Shown here piece after piece: positions 32,134-44,100 of a DNA stretch of 64,000 nt. Below the pieces are notes generated by a model. The model did not search any database and was not told the origin of the DNA. It saw only the letters and a program-made list of their open reading frames with translations. The stretch's first letter is position 1, and every line of letters starts with the position of its first letter. A program made the position numbers and the translations under genes. Source of the stretch: Forficula auricularia (lineage: Eukaryota; Arthropoda; Insecta; Dermaptera; Forficulidae); assembly GCA_024734495.1 (NCBI GenBank), contig JALMQS010000187.1:17298455-17362454 (forward strand). The letters are read 5' to 3'.

Positions 32134-32563
32134 CAGTGGCGTACCTAGAACTTTTGCCGTCTCCAATTTGCCGCCCTTTCTAAGTCAATCAAATGGTGGT
32201 TTTTATAAATTAATAAACATAAATAAATAATTGCAATTGAGACAAACTATAGGTGGGGAACTTTTTTTACCATTGGATGATGCCATATTTAAATTAGGCA
32301 GTAATAAAGGAGGCCGCATAAGTTGATATACCTATAAATGCAACTTTTATAAAAAATTTTAGAGATAATATTTTCTACCCTAACATTGACCTGACGACTA
32401 AGAAAAATATTCGAAATCCTATAGTAATTCATAATTCGTGGAAATCGAATAGTAAACTTATGAAGTGAACAAGTTGTTTTTTTCAACTATAACTAAATAT
32501 AAAAAAGCCGGTCCAAAATATGTGCCGCCCGGTGCGGGACCCCCCCCCCCCAGGTCGCCCGTG
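32134..32563. mobile_element. hAT-like MITE (CAGTGGCG end)
   Basis: Starts CAGTGGCGTACCTAG; the right end CCAGGTCGCCCGTG is roughly inverted. AGTAGATG and GGTAGATG flank it. A C run of about 12 lies at 32541-32552. Confidence 0.55.
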
Positions 32564-32654
32564 GGTAGATGGGTAGATGTAACAAGTAGGGCGCACTAAA
32601 AATCCCCCGAGATAAAACGCATTAGGTACAGATCTTTTATTAATATTTTAGTAC

Positions 32655-33385
32655 CTAGAAACCGAGCAATGCTCGGTAACTTTTTGCTTCAGTTAAAAGC
32701 TATTTATTAATCCCCCCCCCCCCCCCCCACCAATTCACCCTACCTCGTGTACCCCTCCACCCCACATCCACCCCGACCTACATCCACCAATTCCGCTCCC
32801 CCTTCCCTCCCCGAGACCACTTCCCTCGCTCCCCCCTCGTACCCCACTACCACTGCACCCCCCACATCTCCCCCACCGTCACCTCCACCCTCGCCCCCGC
32901 TCCCTCACTCAATTTTTGCATTTCAAGCCTTGTAGTGGCCCACAGATTATGTGTATATATGTATAGGTATATAAATAAATACCGTATAATAATTTTAATT
33001 AATTAAATAACAATTTTTGAGTTCATCAATTAAATTGCCAAATTCTAATATAGAAAAAATACGTTTGTGGGATTTAAAACTCGATTTTTAATAAATTAAA
33101 TTGCCAAACTTTTAATATATATAATAATATTTGAAATCAACTCTATTTGTGGAATTTAAAATTAAAAACCAATTATAATAATTAAAAGGAAATTGAATAA
33201 AAATGTAAATATAGGTACATTTTTATCGAGACAACCACCTGTGAATAATTATTTCAATTAATAAAAAACCCATCAAAAACAACTTAGCCGAAGATGAGAC
33301 CGTGAAAGATCGAATCGCCAACACAAAACCCTCCTAACCCGTGAATTTCATCCAAATCGTTAGAGCCTTTTTCGAGAACCCGATT

Positions 33386-33460
<75 letters not shown>

Positions 33461-33486
33461 AGATTTGCTCGTTTAATATAATAAGA
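32655..33486 (-). mobile_element. Helitron, copy 1
   Basis: On the minus strand the element ends with hairpin ACCGAGCATTGCTCGGT (32677-32661) followed within a few bases by CTAG, the classic Helitron 3' terminus. The minus-strand start is TC (33486), followed by AACGAGCAAATC. Inside are GGCTCTAACGATTTGGATGA near the 5' end, a (TA)n tract (33390-33458) and a C-rich tract (32710-32900 on plus). No helicase gene is present. Copy 2 at 57404-58220 shares the order of parts. Confidence 0.75.
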
Positions 33487-34389
33487 TTAAAAAAAAATAG
33501 TGGGCCTGAATTTAACAGCTAGCACAGGGTCCATCAAAATAAGGGGCATTGCGGCATTGAAGAAAGTACCTTAAGGATGTTTCCTAATAAATCCATTTTC
33601 TTCCAATCTTTTTAAAACTTTGAATACACATATTTATAAGTGTCCTCTATAAGTATAAATTTATTTCAATAGTCCTTGCCTCCATATCTAAAAACCTTCT
33701 GTAGCTGGTGTATTTGAGATTTTTAGCTAATTCTCTCAACATACTATACTGTTCTCATCTGGAATTTCGCATTGAGCTGTTTCATGAAGTGTTTTTTATA
33801 TTCTTTGTCTTTTAGTGTCCGTAAAAATTCAATGTTGGCAGATCCGAGAAACGACGCAGTGAAAATATTTTTGCCTTTTTGCGCATGTGAGAGTAGGGGA
33901 AAGATCAAACTGCATCTGAGCTATTAGGGAACATCCTTAAAAAATTTCTTTTTTTTTACTACATACCATATTTCAAGACACTATAAGGGTTGATTTTTTA
34001 TTTAAAAATTAATATTAACATCTTTTATGTATTGAAATTTTGATCTCAGTTTGATTATTTTGCTTTCTTTTTCTGTACGCCTGCCGAGTGGGCAGCAATA
34101 TTTTTATTTTATTTATTTTTTCAAGGAGAAGTTAAAGCCACCTTTGAAGGCGTTCGGGAACGGCTCCCCCTATTTCAATATATTTTAAAATAGGCCATTT
34201 GAATTTCGGGTCTATTTTATTTTTATCATTTATCATGTTGGCATATTTGGTTTTTCTATCCAAGCAAATTTCACTCGTATAAAGTCTTTCTTCAACATCG
34301 CCATTGATTAAGCATTACTTAGAAAACTTTGAAATATCCAAGTTAATCTATTAAAATTTGTTATTTTTTTATAACTTTATTTTGCCAAA
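33487..34389. other. Intergenic region before CCT4, possible coding relic
   Basis: On the minus strand, about 33960-33570 contains short open pieces such as ANIEFLRTLKDKEYKKHFM and LAKNLKYTSYRRFLDMEA that look coding-like but do not join. I do not recognise the family; it may be a decayed retrocopy or transposon. The last 70 bases before 34390 are the CCT4 5' UTR or promoter. No TATA box was noted. Confidence 0.3.
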
Positions 34390-37300
34390 ATGATTCCTCA
34401 AATAGGTGCTGGCGATATGAATAGACCTAAAACGTCTGCTTATAAAGATAAAAGTAAACCAACAGATATTCGTCTAAGTAACATCAGAGCAGCAAAAGGT
34501 TAAAATTTTTATGTTTTATTCTTTTCACTAAATCAAACTATTCATATTATAAATCTATTGATATTAACTATAAAATTATGCTCTTTTTTAAATATTTCAT
34601 TTAAAATATAATGATACCATATATGGTCATGATTATGGAAGAAAATAAATTGTAACTTAAAAGATTTCTATAACAAAATTTTATGAAATCCAATTGTGTC
34701 TTGAAAAATATATGTTTAAATTTCATCAATACCCTCTATTTCCAAGATATATATATATAATTATTATTGTACATAGTACTCTGTTATACCTATAATTTCA
34801 TTTGATTAAATTAACAAAGAATCTTATGAGTGGGAGGGAACATTCTCCGACAAACAATAGAAAAATATTTATTACAAATTTCTTTGAAGATTTGAAAATA
34901 GTTATTTCATTACAATAAATTGGTTGGGTATAAAATATCTCAACCAAAACATTCTGTGAAAAAACACCCAAGTTCGAAAAAGTGAAATCTAGTGTGTAGC
35001 CAAGTTAAATTCGCCAAGAATAATTAAGTTGAGAGATCTACTATTTTCTCAACTTAATTATTCTTGGCGAATTTAACTTGGCTACACACTAGATTTTACT
35101 ACTTTTTCGAACTTGGCCTGTTTTTTCACAGAATGTTTTGGTTGAGATTTCTCTTCTTTTTGTAAGCTATGAGGAAGCCCGTTGGTCCAAAGGGCTAGAA
35201 TTTATATTTTTGACCCCCCCCCCATTTTGGGTGGTTAGTTTTTGCATTTCTAGCCATCAGGGTGTCCACAGAATATGGATACAAAATTTGGTTGAATTTG
35301 ATCCAACGGGCTAGAATTTACATTTTTGACCCCCCCCCCCATTTTGAAGGGGTTGAAAGATAGAAAGTTTGGATTTTTAGAATTTTTCCTTTGTTTGTGT
35401 CTCAAACTATACTAGCAGGAGAAATTTTGTGATGCTGGAATGATTGGAAGTACCCTATAGGTTTTGACGAGGGGTGAGCCGCGATTGGAATTAGGTGTAC
35501 ACCTTCTTTGGAATTACTTAGGAATTCATTAGATATTCTATTGTCTTCTACTTGGAAATGAAAGTGGAAGTAGGTGTACACGATTTTAGGTCGCGGTTCA
35601 CCCCTCGGGTTTTGATGGTCACTGAGTAAGTGAGTGCCAAAATTAGCTATTTTCTCAGGTCCATATCTCATCTATAAGCTAATCAGTGCCTGTCATCTGA
35701 TTGGCCATCCCAGTGGCTCCATTTATCATCTACCATTTGTTAGTGGTAAAAAGCATTTACTTTGCGACATACAACCGGCCCTAAATAGCTTACGTTTCAA
35801 ATCCCAAATTTCTGTGACTTACCGAAGACGAGATATGAACAATTAAAATATTTATTTCACGACACTCCTAATTTACACCCTCTTCCTTAAATTAATGCGA
35901 ATTAAAATTTATACACGACTAATAACTTATGACACTTGATATGTACACGAATTTAAAAAAAATTTGTTGGAGCCTTTTTGGGAAAATCACAAAATAATAA
36001 AAATCTTTCATGTAAATATTACTTCTGTTGTTCCGATTTCAACCAAAAACTTGGTGTACTTCTAGCATAATCGAGCTTAAGTTCCGAATTTCATAGCTCT
36101 GAGACATATGGTTGCGAAACGCGGTGGGGGTACACACGGACCAATGGATTTTTGGCCTTTGGAGACCACAAAATCTAGTTTTATGTTCTAAATCCGGTTT
36201 GAAACTATCAAGTGCATCGATTCCTTCCATCTAGAAGTCAAAGTGAAATTAACTTTTTTCGACTTGGAGATAGAAGCTCTCAAAGTGTCAGGGCCTCGGC
36301 AGGCGTTCGGGCCATTTCATAAGACTCCTAATTTACTTCAGTCAAAAATTTTAATCTCAAAATGGTTCCCTCGAAGTTGTTAACTTTTAAATTTATTTTC
36401 ACTGAACACACAATATTATATAAAGTAAAAAAAATCTTTAATTATTTCTACTTTTATCTAACTTTGTAATAATGTATAGATATTACCGTATATATTTTTT
36501 ATTCACAATATTTTGTTCATCAACTGGTAATATGTGAGATAAATTATGGTGTCAATTTTTAATATAGCCATACAGTTTAATTTTAACATTTTTTATTATA
36601 ATATCTAATTGTATCTCAAATGCAAATATTCATTTTTTTTTTGTTTTTTTTTTAGCCGTTGCTGATGCTATTCGTACTAGCTTGGGACCCCGCGGCATGG
36701 ACAAAATGGTAAAATTATACAATACAAGTTGTATCTTCAAAACAAAATATTATTAAAGTAATCATTTCAAACAGGTTAATTTTAACAATGTTGTTAATTT
36801 CCAATCGAGGGGTGAACCGCGACCTAACATCGTGTACACCTTCCACTTCCACTTTCATTTCCAAGTAGAAGACAATAGATGAAGGGGCTTATCTAATGAA
36901 TTCCAAAATAATTCCACTTAATTCCAAAGACGTGTACACCTATTTCCAATCGGGGTTCACCCCTCGTTTCCAATGCTTTATTCCCCTCTTGACTTTATCA
37001 AGATCTTAACTAAATATGAGTGAAAGTGACATCAGTCAGTTTTTTAAAAATGGGCTATATATAATGAAACTTGTATTAAATATTTGTGATAAAATAATAC
37101 TTAGATCCTTGTGAACATGATAAAGTTAAATTTAAACAACACAAAGCTTCATTTTATTCTACTTTTAAAAAGCGGATGTCATTTTAATTTTAAACCCCTG
37201 ATATATATATATAAATATACTACGGTGCAAAAAATCGACCTACCAATAAAAACTTGATTAAATAGCAAATTATTTTTAAAATGTTTACAAATATTCATAT

Positions 37301-40300
37301 GATTTGTTCCATTAACTCTTAAACTAACATTCAATAAATATTGTTGATAATTTTTGAATTTTATAAAAAAAAAAATAAGTAAAATTTAATTAAAAGATAC
37401 AATTACAAATTATCCTACTTTCTCAATATCACTTTACAATAAATAAAGTTTTAATAAAATATCAAATTCCATTTGAAATATCAATGAATTTAATAATTTT
37501 GATTTAAGCATCATTGATAGAAAGATATAATATACAAAATGGATATTTCTCAAGTTCATGGAGTTCAAATTGTGTGCCTAATTAATCAAGGGTTAAGTCA
37601 ACGATAAGTGGCAACTACACTTGCAATAAGCAATAATTTCAATAATGTATGGTTCCTTGTAAAAAAATTAAAAATGATTTACTATTTAATAAAGTTTTTA
37701 TTGGTGGCTCACTCGATTTTTTTGCTCTTCAGTGTATATTTAATATATAATTTAGTGACCATATATTAATATCCTCAAAGTAGGTCATATGACATCTCAA
37801 CTAAAAATAATAGGAAATGGGTACCTAGTAATAAATATATATGTGCAAGTAAACAATCCTAACTGACATGAAAGTATTTTGAAACTCATTTAAGAAATTG
37901 TACTTGTATACTATGAATAAACAAGAGAGATAATATAAATATATTAATAAATAAATAAATTAAATGTATATTTTTCTTTGATTTTTTCATTTTCTGCAAC
38001 AGTGTCACGAAATTAGAAAAATTGTATTTTCAAAATAGTAAAGTAGGACATTTCTGATTATTTTTTTGAGAACCTAAGACATGGAACAGAAGCTTAAATT
38101 GTAAAATTTGTCCTCTCAAATTAGAATAGGTGCTCACCCTAATATAATAATAGCACATGATTTAGTATCATTTCAATTACCACGACTAGTTTAAGTTGAT
38201 TAATTTGTTCTTTTTAGTGAATCAATTTTTCGAATTAATAACAATCAACAACTATTAGTTTATTACTATTAATTAACTTTTATTAGTGAGGCGACTGTGG
38301 GTCAGTGGTCAGAGTGTCGGTCCGCTGGCTCGGGACTGAGTCTCGGCAGATATTTGCAGCAACATCCCCTTGGAAAGCAATGGCAAACTACCAAGAGTAT
38401 TATTGCCTAGTCAACCTCTCCAAACTAGCCGTTCGGAACCGGTGTTAAAAAGTAGATCCCGTATGGCAGCATAAGAAGAACAACTATTAGAATACCATAA
38501 TATTAATAGATTTATTAATTTTAATGTATTTTCGTGAAAAAATTACTTGTTTATTTATTATTTATATTAATAATGAATTTTATTAATTAAATTCACTAAT
38601 GCCCCCAAGACATTTGCTTTGCACGCAGCACGCTATCGCTGACTTCGCGATTATAGAGAAATGTCTTAATCATTTAATTCTCAAATATGTTTAACCCATG
38701 ACTTCAAGGAACTGAATCTCTCCACCACGGATTCCCTCTTTCCCGACACTTAAAATCTTCAAACCTTTAAAGGTGCACACTGCACAGACAAAGCCATAGC
38801 CTTAAAAAAAATTCTGTAACTTTTTTTTTATTTTTTATAGGATATATCTTATCTTAACGAAAATTTTGACACATTTCATGTTTTTGAAAGATTCTTCTAT
38901 AATTAGTAATTTTTAAAAGTACATGTATGCTGTAAAAAAAATTTTTTTTACATACTAATTACAAAAACACCAACGTTGATTATATTTTTTGTTTTCAGAT
39001 CCAAGCCGGCAATGGGGAAGTTACCATTACAAATGATGGAGCAACCATTTTAAAACAAATTAATGTTACTCATCCTGCTGCAAAAATGGTAAAATTCATA
39101 AATCTTAAAAATAAATTAAATATAATAATCGAAATTTGCGAATATATTTTTTGTCGCAATTTTTATTTATTTTTTTTTTTTTATTTACATAAACTTAACT
39201 ATTTTACATTTTTGCTTTATAATATATACTTAATTTTTTCTGAAAGAAATTTTAAAAATTCTCCCAAGAAAAGTTTTTTATTATCGTCAAGGGAATTTAT
39301 GAGCCTTTCAGAGAAAAATTATTATTAATTATTGCAAATAGTAAAGAAATATATTCAAATTTAATAAAACAAACATCTTTTTCAATTTAATTTTAATTAT
39401 GATATTTTTAATTTTTTATGTATATTAATAATTAAATTGATTCCTCTCTTTTTAAAATTAGCTAACCTAATAATTATTAATTTTATTTTCAGCTAGTCGA
39501 GCTTTCTAAGGCACAAGATATTGAAGCTGGGGATGGAACAACAAGCGTTGTAATTATTGCTGGAAGTTTACTCGAAGCAGCTGAGAAACTCTTGGCAAGA
39601 GGAATCCATGCTTCAATTATTTCTGATTCTTTTCAACGGGCAGCATATCAAGCTGTTGATATTCTTACTGATATGTCAAAACCAATAGATCTTTCAGATT
39701 TTGAAAGTCTGGTACAGAATGCATCAACTGCTTTAAATTCTAAGGTATATTCGTACTCTTGATATATTTATTAAAATTTTTCTAACAAATTTCTTTCTAC
39801 ATTCATTCAGGTGGTCTCTCAAAATTCTTATACGCTTGCCCCTTTAGCTGTTAACGCCGTTCTTAAAATTATTGATCCTGATAGAGATTCTAATGTTGAT
39901 TTAAAGGATATTCATCTCTTCCCATTATATAGATGCATCTTAATGTAATATTTACCTAAGAAAAAATAATAATTCAATTAAATTTTCAGGATATTAATGT
40001 TATTAAGAAACTGGGTGGAACCATTGAAGATACACGATTAATCGATGGATTGGTATTTACTCAAAGAACAGCTAACGTGAATGGACCCAAGAGAATTGAA
40101 AAAGCAAAAATAGGATTAATCCAATTTTGCATTTCTCCTCCTAAAACTGATGTAAGATATTGATTATTTAATACAGTATTCGTTTTTATGGCGAAGATTC
40201 ACTTTCGATTCCTGGTTCAGTAATTACCAACACAAACTATTAATACTTCAATTTAATAACTTGAGTAATACTTAAGGAGTATAGCTTGGCCTGCGAGTGA

Positions 40301-43262
40301 GACTGGCTCCTCATTTCAATATTTGACTCTGAGCTGAGTAATATCCGAATAATATTGTATCCGTAGTTCGACCACTTGATAGATATTGTATCGTGTCATC
40401 CGTATCAGTCAAATGATGCTAAAAGTATCTGTACTCGGATAATTTTCTCTACACTATTTCGAACAAGATGAAAAAATATAAATTTATCTAAATGCGTTTC
40501 TTACTAAAAAATTGTATAGATAAGCACTTTTCACAATTTATCATATGATCATATCATTTCTTTTGAAAAATGTTTCTATGAGCTTATAGTAATTTTTTGA
40601 TGTTATTATTTATATAAATTTGAAATAAATAATAATTTTTTACTCTCGCATATATATTCTATAATATATCATGTATTTACATAGGATATAATGTGAAGTA
40701 TTGCATTAGCCTGCCGGGATCTTGACACTTTGTAAGCTTCTATCTGCGAGATGAAAAAAGTTAATTTCACTTTGTGACTTCCAGTTGAAGGAATCAATGC
40801 CTTTGATAGTTTGAAACAGGATATAGAACATAAATCAATAAATAAATTGTGGTCTCCAAAGGCCAAAAAGTGGCCAAAAATCCATTGGTCCGTATGTATC
40901 CCCTACGTTTCGTAACCATAAGTCTCATTGCTACGATATTCGAAATTTTGGCTCGATATAGGCTAGAAGGAGTACAGCAATCTTTTTGTTGAAATCCTAA
41001 CACCGGAAGTTGACAAGTCACTAAGTCTATTCTAATTATTTGATATAGTTCTTTTTATTTATATTTTTTCTTAAAATAACCATGTAACAATGCTTTTTTT
41101 TAGATGGACCACAACGTAATTTTGTCTGATTATTCTGCAATGGATCGTGTTTTGAAAGAAGAAAGAGCTTATATTCTTAACATAGTAAAACAAATTAAAA
41201 AATCTGGCTGTAATGTTTTATTAGTTCAGAAATCTATTTTGCGGTATGTTTTTTAAAAATGCTCATTTCTAACCGACTTCATTCGAATTTATATTTTATT
41301 ATTTTTATTTTAATAATTTTTTCATCTTTCTAGTGATGCACTTAGTGACTTAGCAGTACACTTTTTGGACAAAATGAAAATATTAATTGTTAAAGATCTT
41401 GAGAGAACTGATATTGAATTTATCACAAAAGTACGTGATATATTTTGTATTTTATACAATTCTTTTAAAATTATTTACGTAATGACCTAATAATTTTTTT
41501 AGACTTTAAACTGTCGACCAATTGCGAGTTTGGACCATTTCGTTGCTGAAAATTTAGCAACTGCCGAATTGGTTGAAGAAGTGACTTCTAGCGGTAGCAA
41601 ATTTGTTAAGGTATTTATTTTTACTTTCATATTTATATTCTATAGAATATAATGGGGAAGTATTGCGATGGCCATTCTGGGTCCTGACTCTTTGATTTAA
41701 TCTAATTCTTGTTTGAATTTCTGTTGAATAATTGGAAATTGGAATTAAAATTTTAGATAACTGGAATCCAAAATCCTGGAAGAACAGTAACGGTTTTAGT
41801 TAGAGGATCTAATCGACTTGTTTTAGAAGAAGCTGCTAGATCTTTACATGATGCTCTATGTGTCGTCAGATGTCTGGTTAAAAAGAAGTATGAGTTTTCA
41901 AGTTACCTATCTTCAATGTTTGAAATTTTTTTAAAACTTATCTTTATTTTTCTAGGGCTGTTGTTGCCGGAGGTGGTGCTCCTGAAATAGAAATAAGTAT
42001 CCGATTATCCCAAGAAGCTCAAGCGATTAAAGGAATAGATTCTTATTGCTTTAGGTTTGTTTCATTTTTTTATTAATCATTTCCATTGTATACTAAACTA
42101 AACTTGTTCTCTCAATTTCATACTGCTAATCCTTGAAATACTTAGGGCCAGTTGTATGTTGGTTGGTAAAGTCTTTGTAAAAGTTGACAAAGGGTAAAAC
42201 CTTGTGGCCGGCGGGATGGCCAATCAGATGAAAGTGCCTGTCATCTGATTGGCCATCCGACCGAGCACAAGGTGAATTCAAGGTTTACCCTTTGTCAACT
42301 TTTACAAAGACTTTACACCGTCATACAACTGGCCCTTAGAACCGGTTGTATGTCGCAAAATAAATGCTTTTTACCACTAACCAAAGGTAGATGGTAAATC
42401 GAGGGACTGGGATGGCCAATCAGATGACAGGAATTTTCAGTGCCTGTCATCTGATTGGCCATCCAATCCCTCGATTTACCATCTACCTTTGGTTAGTGGT
42501 AAAAGCATTTACTTTGCGACATACAACCAGCCCTTAGTGATTTTTTGAGTTCTTACACGTACTTAACATACTGTTTATTATTTATATGAATTTTTAAAAT
42601 CCCCTTATTAGAATTTGGATAATTAGAACTGATTCTATCCTCGATATTTGAAAATAGATGTAATAATAGTAAAATCAGAAAATAATTTCAATTGATTCCT
42701 TAACATTTTTTTTTTTCAGAGCTTTTGGTAATGCTTTGGAAGTAATTCCGTCAACTTTAGCTGAAAATGCTGGATTAAATCCCATAGCCACTGTGACCGA
42801 TTTGCGCAATCGTCATGTTAGAGGAGAAATTTCCTCCGGGATTAATGTTCGTCGTGGAGCTATTACAGATATTGTTGAAGAAAATGTTGTTCAACCTCTT
42901 CTTGTATCCACAAGCGCTCTTACTCTGGCTACGGAAACTGTTAGGAGCATTCTTAAGATTGATGACATCGTATGTTTTTGCACTTGAATTGATTTCTTAT
43001 ATTGATTTCTTTTTATAAATGATTTAACAATAATTCAGTTCAAATATTTTTCTAAAACAAAAACAAATCTTTTCTTCTTGTTACTCTTTCTGATTAATAC
43101 TTCAATATTAAATTACTATGATGATATCACATACTTAGGACACCTAATGAAGTGCGATGATTATTATTATAATCTGAACCAAATTAGAGAAATAAAGTTA
43201 AAATATTATTATAAAATTTATAATTGTAACAAATTTTTTAGGTGAACGCGATTCATCAGTAA
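34390..43262 (+). CDS. CCT4: T-complex protein 1 subunit delta (CCT4)
   Basis: Thirteen exons: 34390-34498, 36656-36708, 38999-39088, 39493-39744, 39811-39906, 39990-40151, 41104-41243, 41334-41430, 41503-41610, 41757-41887, 41956-42054, 42720-42969, 43242-43262; 535 residues, close to human CCT4 (539). CCT is the cytosolic double-ring chaperonin that folds actin and tubulin. The nucleotide-binding motifs are intact: [32 protein letters not shown] and [29 protein letters not shown] and [20 protein letters not shown] are CCT4 signatures. The C-terminus ends KIDDIVNAIHQ, slightly different from the usual end. All junctions are GT-AG except intron 5 (39907-39989), which begins GA. Introns 1 and 2 carry MITEs, a SINE and a Tc1 derivative. 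Confidence 0.96.
34937..35148. repeat. Family F hairpin repeat in CCT4 intron 1
   Basis: Near-perfect inverted arms (TCAACCAAAACATTCTGTGA at the left and its complement at the right) meet near 35040. Related single arms occur at about 52680-52700 and 55917-56030. Confidence 0.75.
35160..35467 (-). repeat. Dispersed family R, with poly-C
   Basis: Contains GATCCAACGGGCTAGAATTT twice (about 35200 and 35300) and two C tracts (35213-35224, 35330-35341). It shares GGTTGAAAGATAGAAAGTTT and its surroundings, in reverse, with 49560-49680. The repeat continues at 35608-35680 after a MITE. Confidence 0.55.
35468..35607. mobile_element. Family A MITE, copy 3
   Basis: Inverted CGAGGGGTGAGCC end; GGTTTTGA is duplicated exactly on both sides. 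It is inserted in family R DNA in CCT4 intron 1. Confidence 0.9.
35680..35800. mobile_element. Family B MITE, right half only
   Basis: Contains CCTGTCATCTGATTGGCCAT and ends TTTGCGACATACAACCGGCCC followed by TAAA. The left half is missing or very divergent. Confidence 0.6.
35801..36655. other. CCT4 intron 1, 3' part with family R
   Basis: About 36010-36310 is a family R segment (GGACCAATGGATTTTTGGCC, GAAGTCAAAGTGAAATTAAC). Its reverse counterpart is at 40680-41035 (CCAAAAATCCATTGGTCCGT). The rest is AT-rich intron. Confidence 0.45.
36806..36966. mobile_element. Family A MITE, copy 4
   Basis: Inverted CGAGGGGTGAACC end, opposite orientation to copy 3; TTTCCAAT is duplicated exactly. It lies in CCT4 intron 2. 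Confidence 0.9.
37218..37740 (+). mobile_element. Tc1-like element, internally deleted
   Basis: Inverted ends around TACGGTGCAAAAAATCGACC and TCGATTTTTTTGCTCTTCAG. A short plus frame from about 37540 reads [20 protein letters not shown], the start of a Tc1-type transposase helix-turn-helix, then stops. A longer-spanning relative lies at 62988-63948. Confidence 0.75.
37741..38287. other. CCT4 intron 2 spacer
   Basis: AT-rich intron; no repeat or exon recognised. Confidence 0.4.
38288..38482 (+). repeat. tRNA-derived SINE, type 1, copy B
   Basis: Same start (GAGGCGACTGTGGGTCAGTG) and body as the copy at 27135, but it lacks about 20 bases around the B box and ends earlier. It can no longer drive pol III transcription from the usual promoter. 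Confidence 0.8.
39907..39989 (+). other. CCT4 intron 5 with GA donor
   Basis: Homology (NVDLK then DINVIKK) requires joining 39906 to 39990. The intron begins GATATTC and ends TTTTCAG, so it is GA-AG. AGGATATT is repeated at both borders. The only alternative GT (39894) would delete the conserved VDLK. Confidence 0.7.
40152..41103. other. CCT4 intron 6 with family R segment
   Basis: About 40680-41035 is a family R copy, reverse to 36010-36310. The remainder is AT-rich with no exon. Confidence 0.5.
42145..42335. mobile_element. Family B MITE, copy with GTTGGTAAAG arms
   Basis: Ends GGGCCAGTTGTATG and CATACAACTGGCCC, with TTA on each side. The hairpin arms include AAAAGTTGACAAAGGGTAAA. It lies in CCT4 intron 11. 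Confidence 0.85.
42339..42533. mobile_element. Family B MITE, sibling subtype, head-to-tail
   Basis: Ends GAACCGGTTGTATGTCGC and GCGACATACAACCAGCCC, with TTA on each side. The left TTA is shared with the neighbour. The arms carry TTTACCACTAACCAAAGGTA, a different interior from the neighbour's. Confidence 0.85.
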
Positions 43263-43556
43263 ATGTAAAAGGATTAAATTTACATTAAATCTGCTAATCT
43301 GGCTTTGCTTTAAATAAATTATCAACAACATTACAATTAATTCATAACTAATTACTAAATTTCATCTATTTATCACTCACTTTTTATTTTGTAACCATAA
43401 TTTTAATTATCACTAAATAAATCATAATTATGCTTTACAATTCCTAATAAAATAATTTTTTATTAATTGAATATTTTTTTATTTCATTTTGTATATAAGT
43501 TTCTTATTTCCATTATTTATTTATTAAATTAAAATATATACATGAGTCCAGTACTC
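43263..43556. other. CCT4 3' UTR and spacer
   Basis: AT-rich; the 3' end of the CCT4 mRNA should fall here. Several AATAAA-like strings are present and I could not choose one. Confidence 0.4.
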
Positions 43557-43700
43557 TTTCTTATGACATTAATTGGTCGATCCTGAAACGCGATCTAACC
43601 ACTACATAGTTGTATCTAGCTAAAATATACATATATTTAGACCAATTGAGAGCTTAAATCGCTTTTCAGAATCGACCCATGTCATTAAAAAAGAAGTGAG
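43557..43700. repeat. Small MITE-like hairpin
   Basis: TTATGACATTAATTGGTCGA and the roughly inverted TCGACCCATGTCATTAA bound about 140 bases. No family recognised. Confidence 0.5.
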
Positions 43701-43739
43701 AGAATAATATTAGACCAGTAGGCCAGTAATACATGGGAT

Positions 43740-44100
43740 GCAGAAGAATCGGGATTTGTTGAGAACGCAAAATTTATAAATTTGTCATGCAAAAAATTTC
43801 AGTTTTTCCTTCATAAAATGAAAACCACTCATCCTAAAAACTTGATTCTTGTCTCACTCTCTAGGCAATTTGTTGATTTGAACTTTTACTTGAGCCACTT
43901 TTTGTTAAAACTCTTAGGGCCGGTTGTATGTCGCAAAGTAAATGCTTTTTACCACTAACACTGGGTAGATGGTAAAAAGCATTTACTTTGCATTCTAGCT
44001 GGCCCTCATGTAGATATTCAGCATTTTCCATGACAGGGACATGATCCAAATCCTCAAGAGTGATCTTCTAAGCAAATGCCTAAAAACAGCAACATTCAAT
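43740..44100. mobile_element. Fragment of the foldback found in family H
   Basis: Shares TTTCAGTTTTTCCTTCATAAAATGAAAACC-type text with the interior of the foldback at 47890-48250. It is interrupted by a family B MITE at 43917-44005. Confidence 0.55.
43917..44005. mobile_element. Short family B MITE
   Basis: Ends GGGCCGGTTGTATGTCGC and GCTGGCCC; only about 89 bp, with most of the loop missing. TTA precedes it; TCA follows (probably mutated TTA). Confidence 0.7.

Noticed and set aside
32747..32935. Pro/Ser/Thr-rich open frame
   Set aside because: It is the C-rich tract of a Helitron read as protein.
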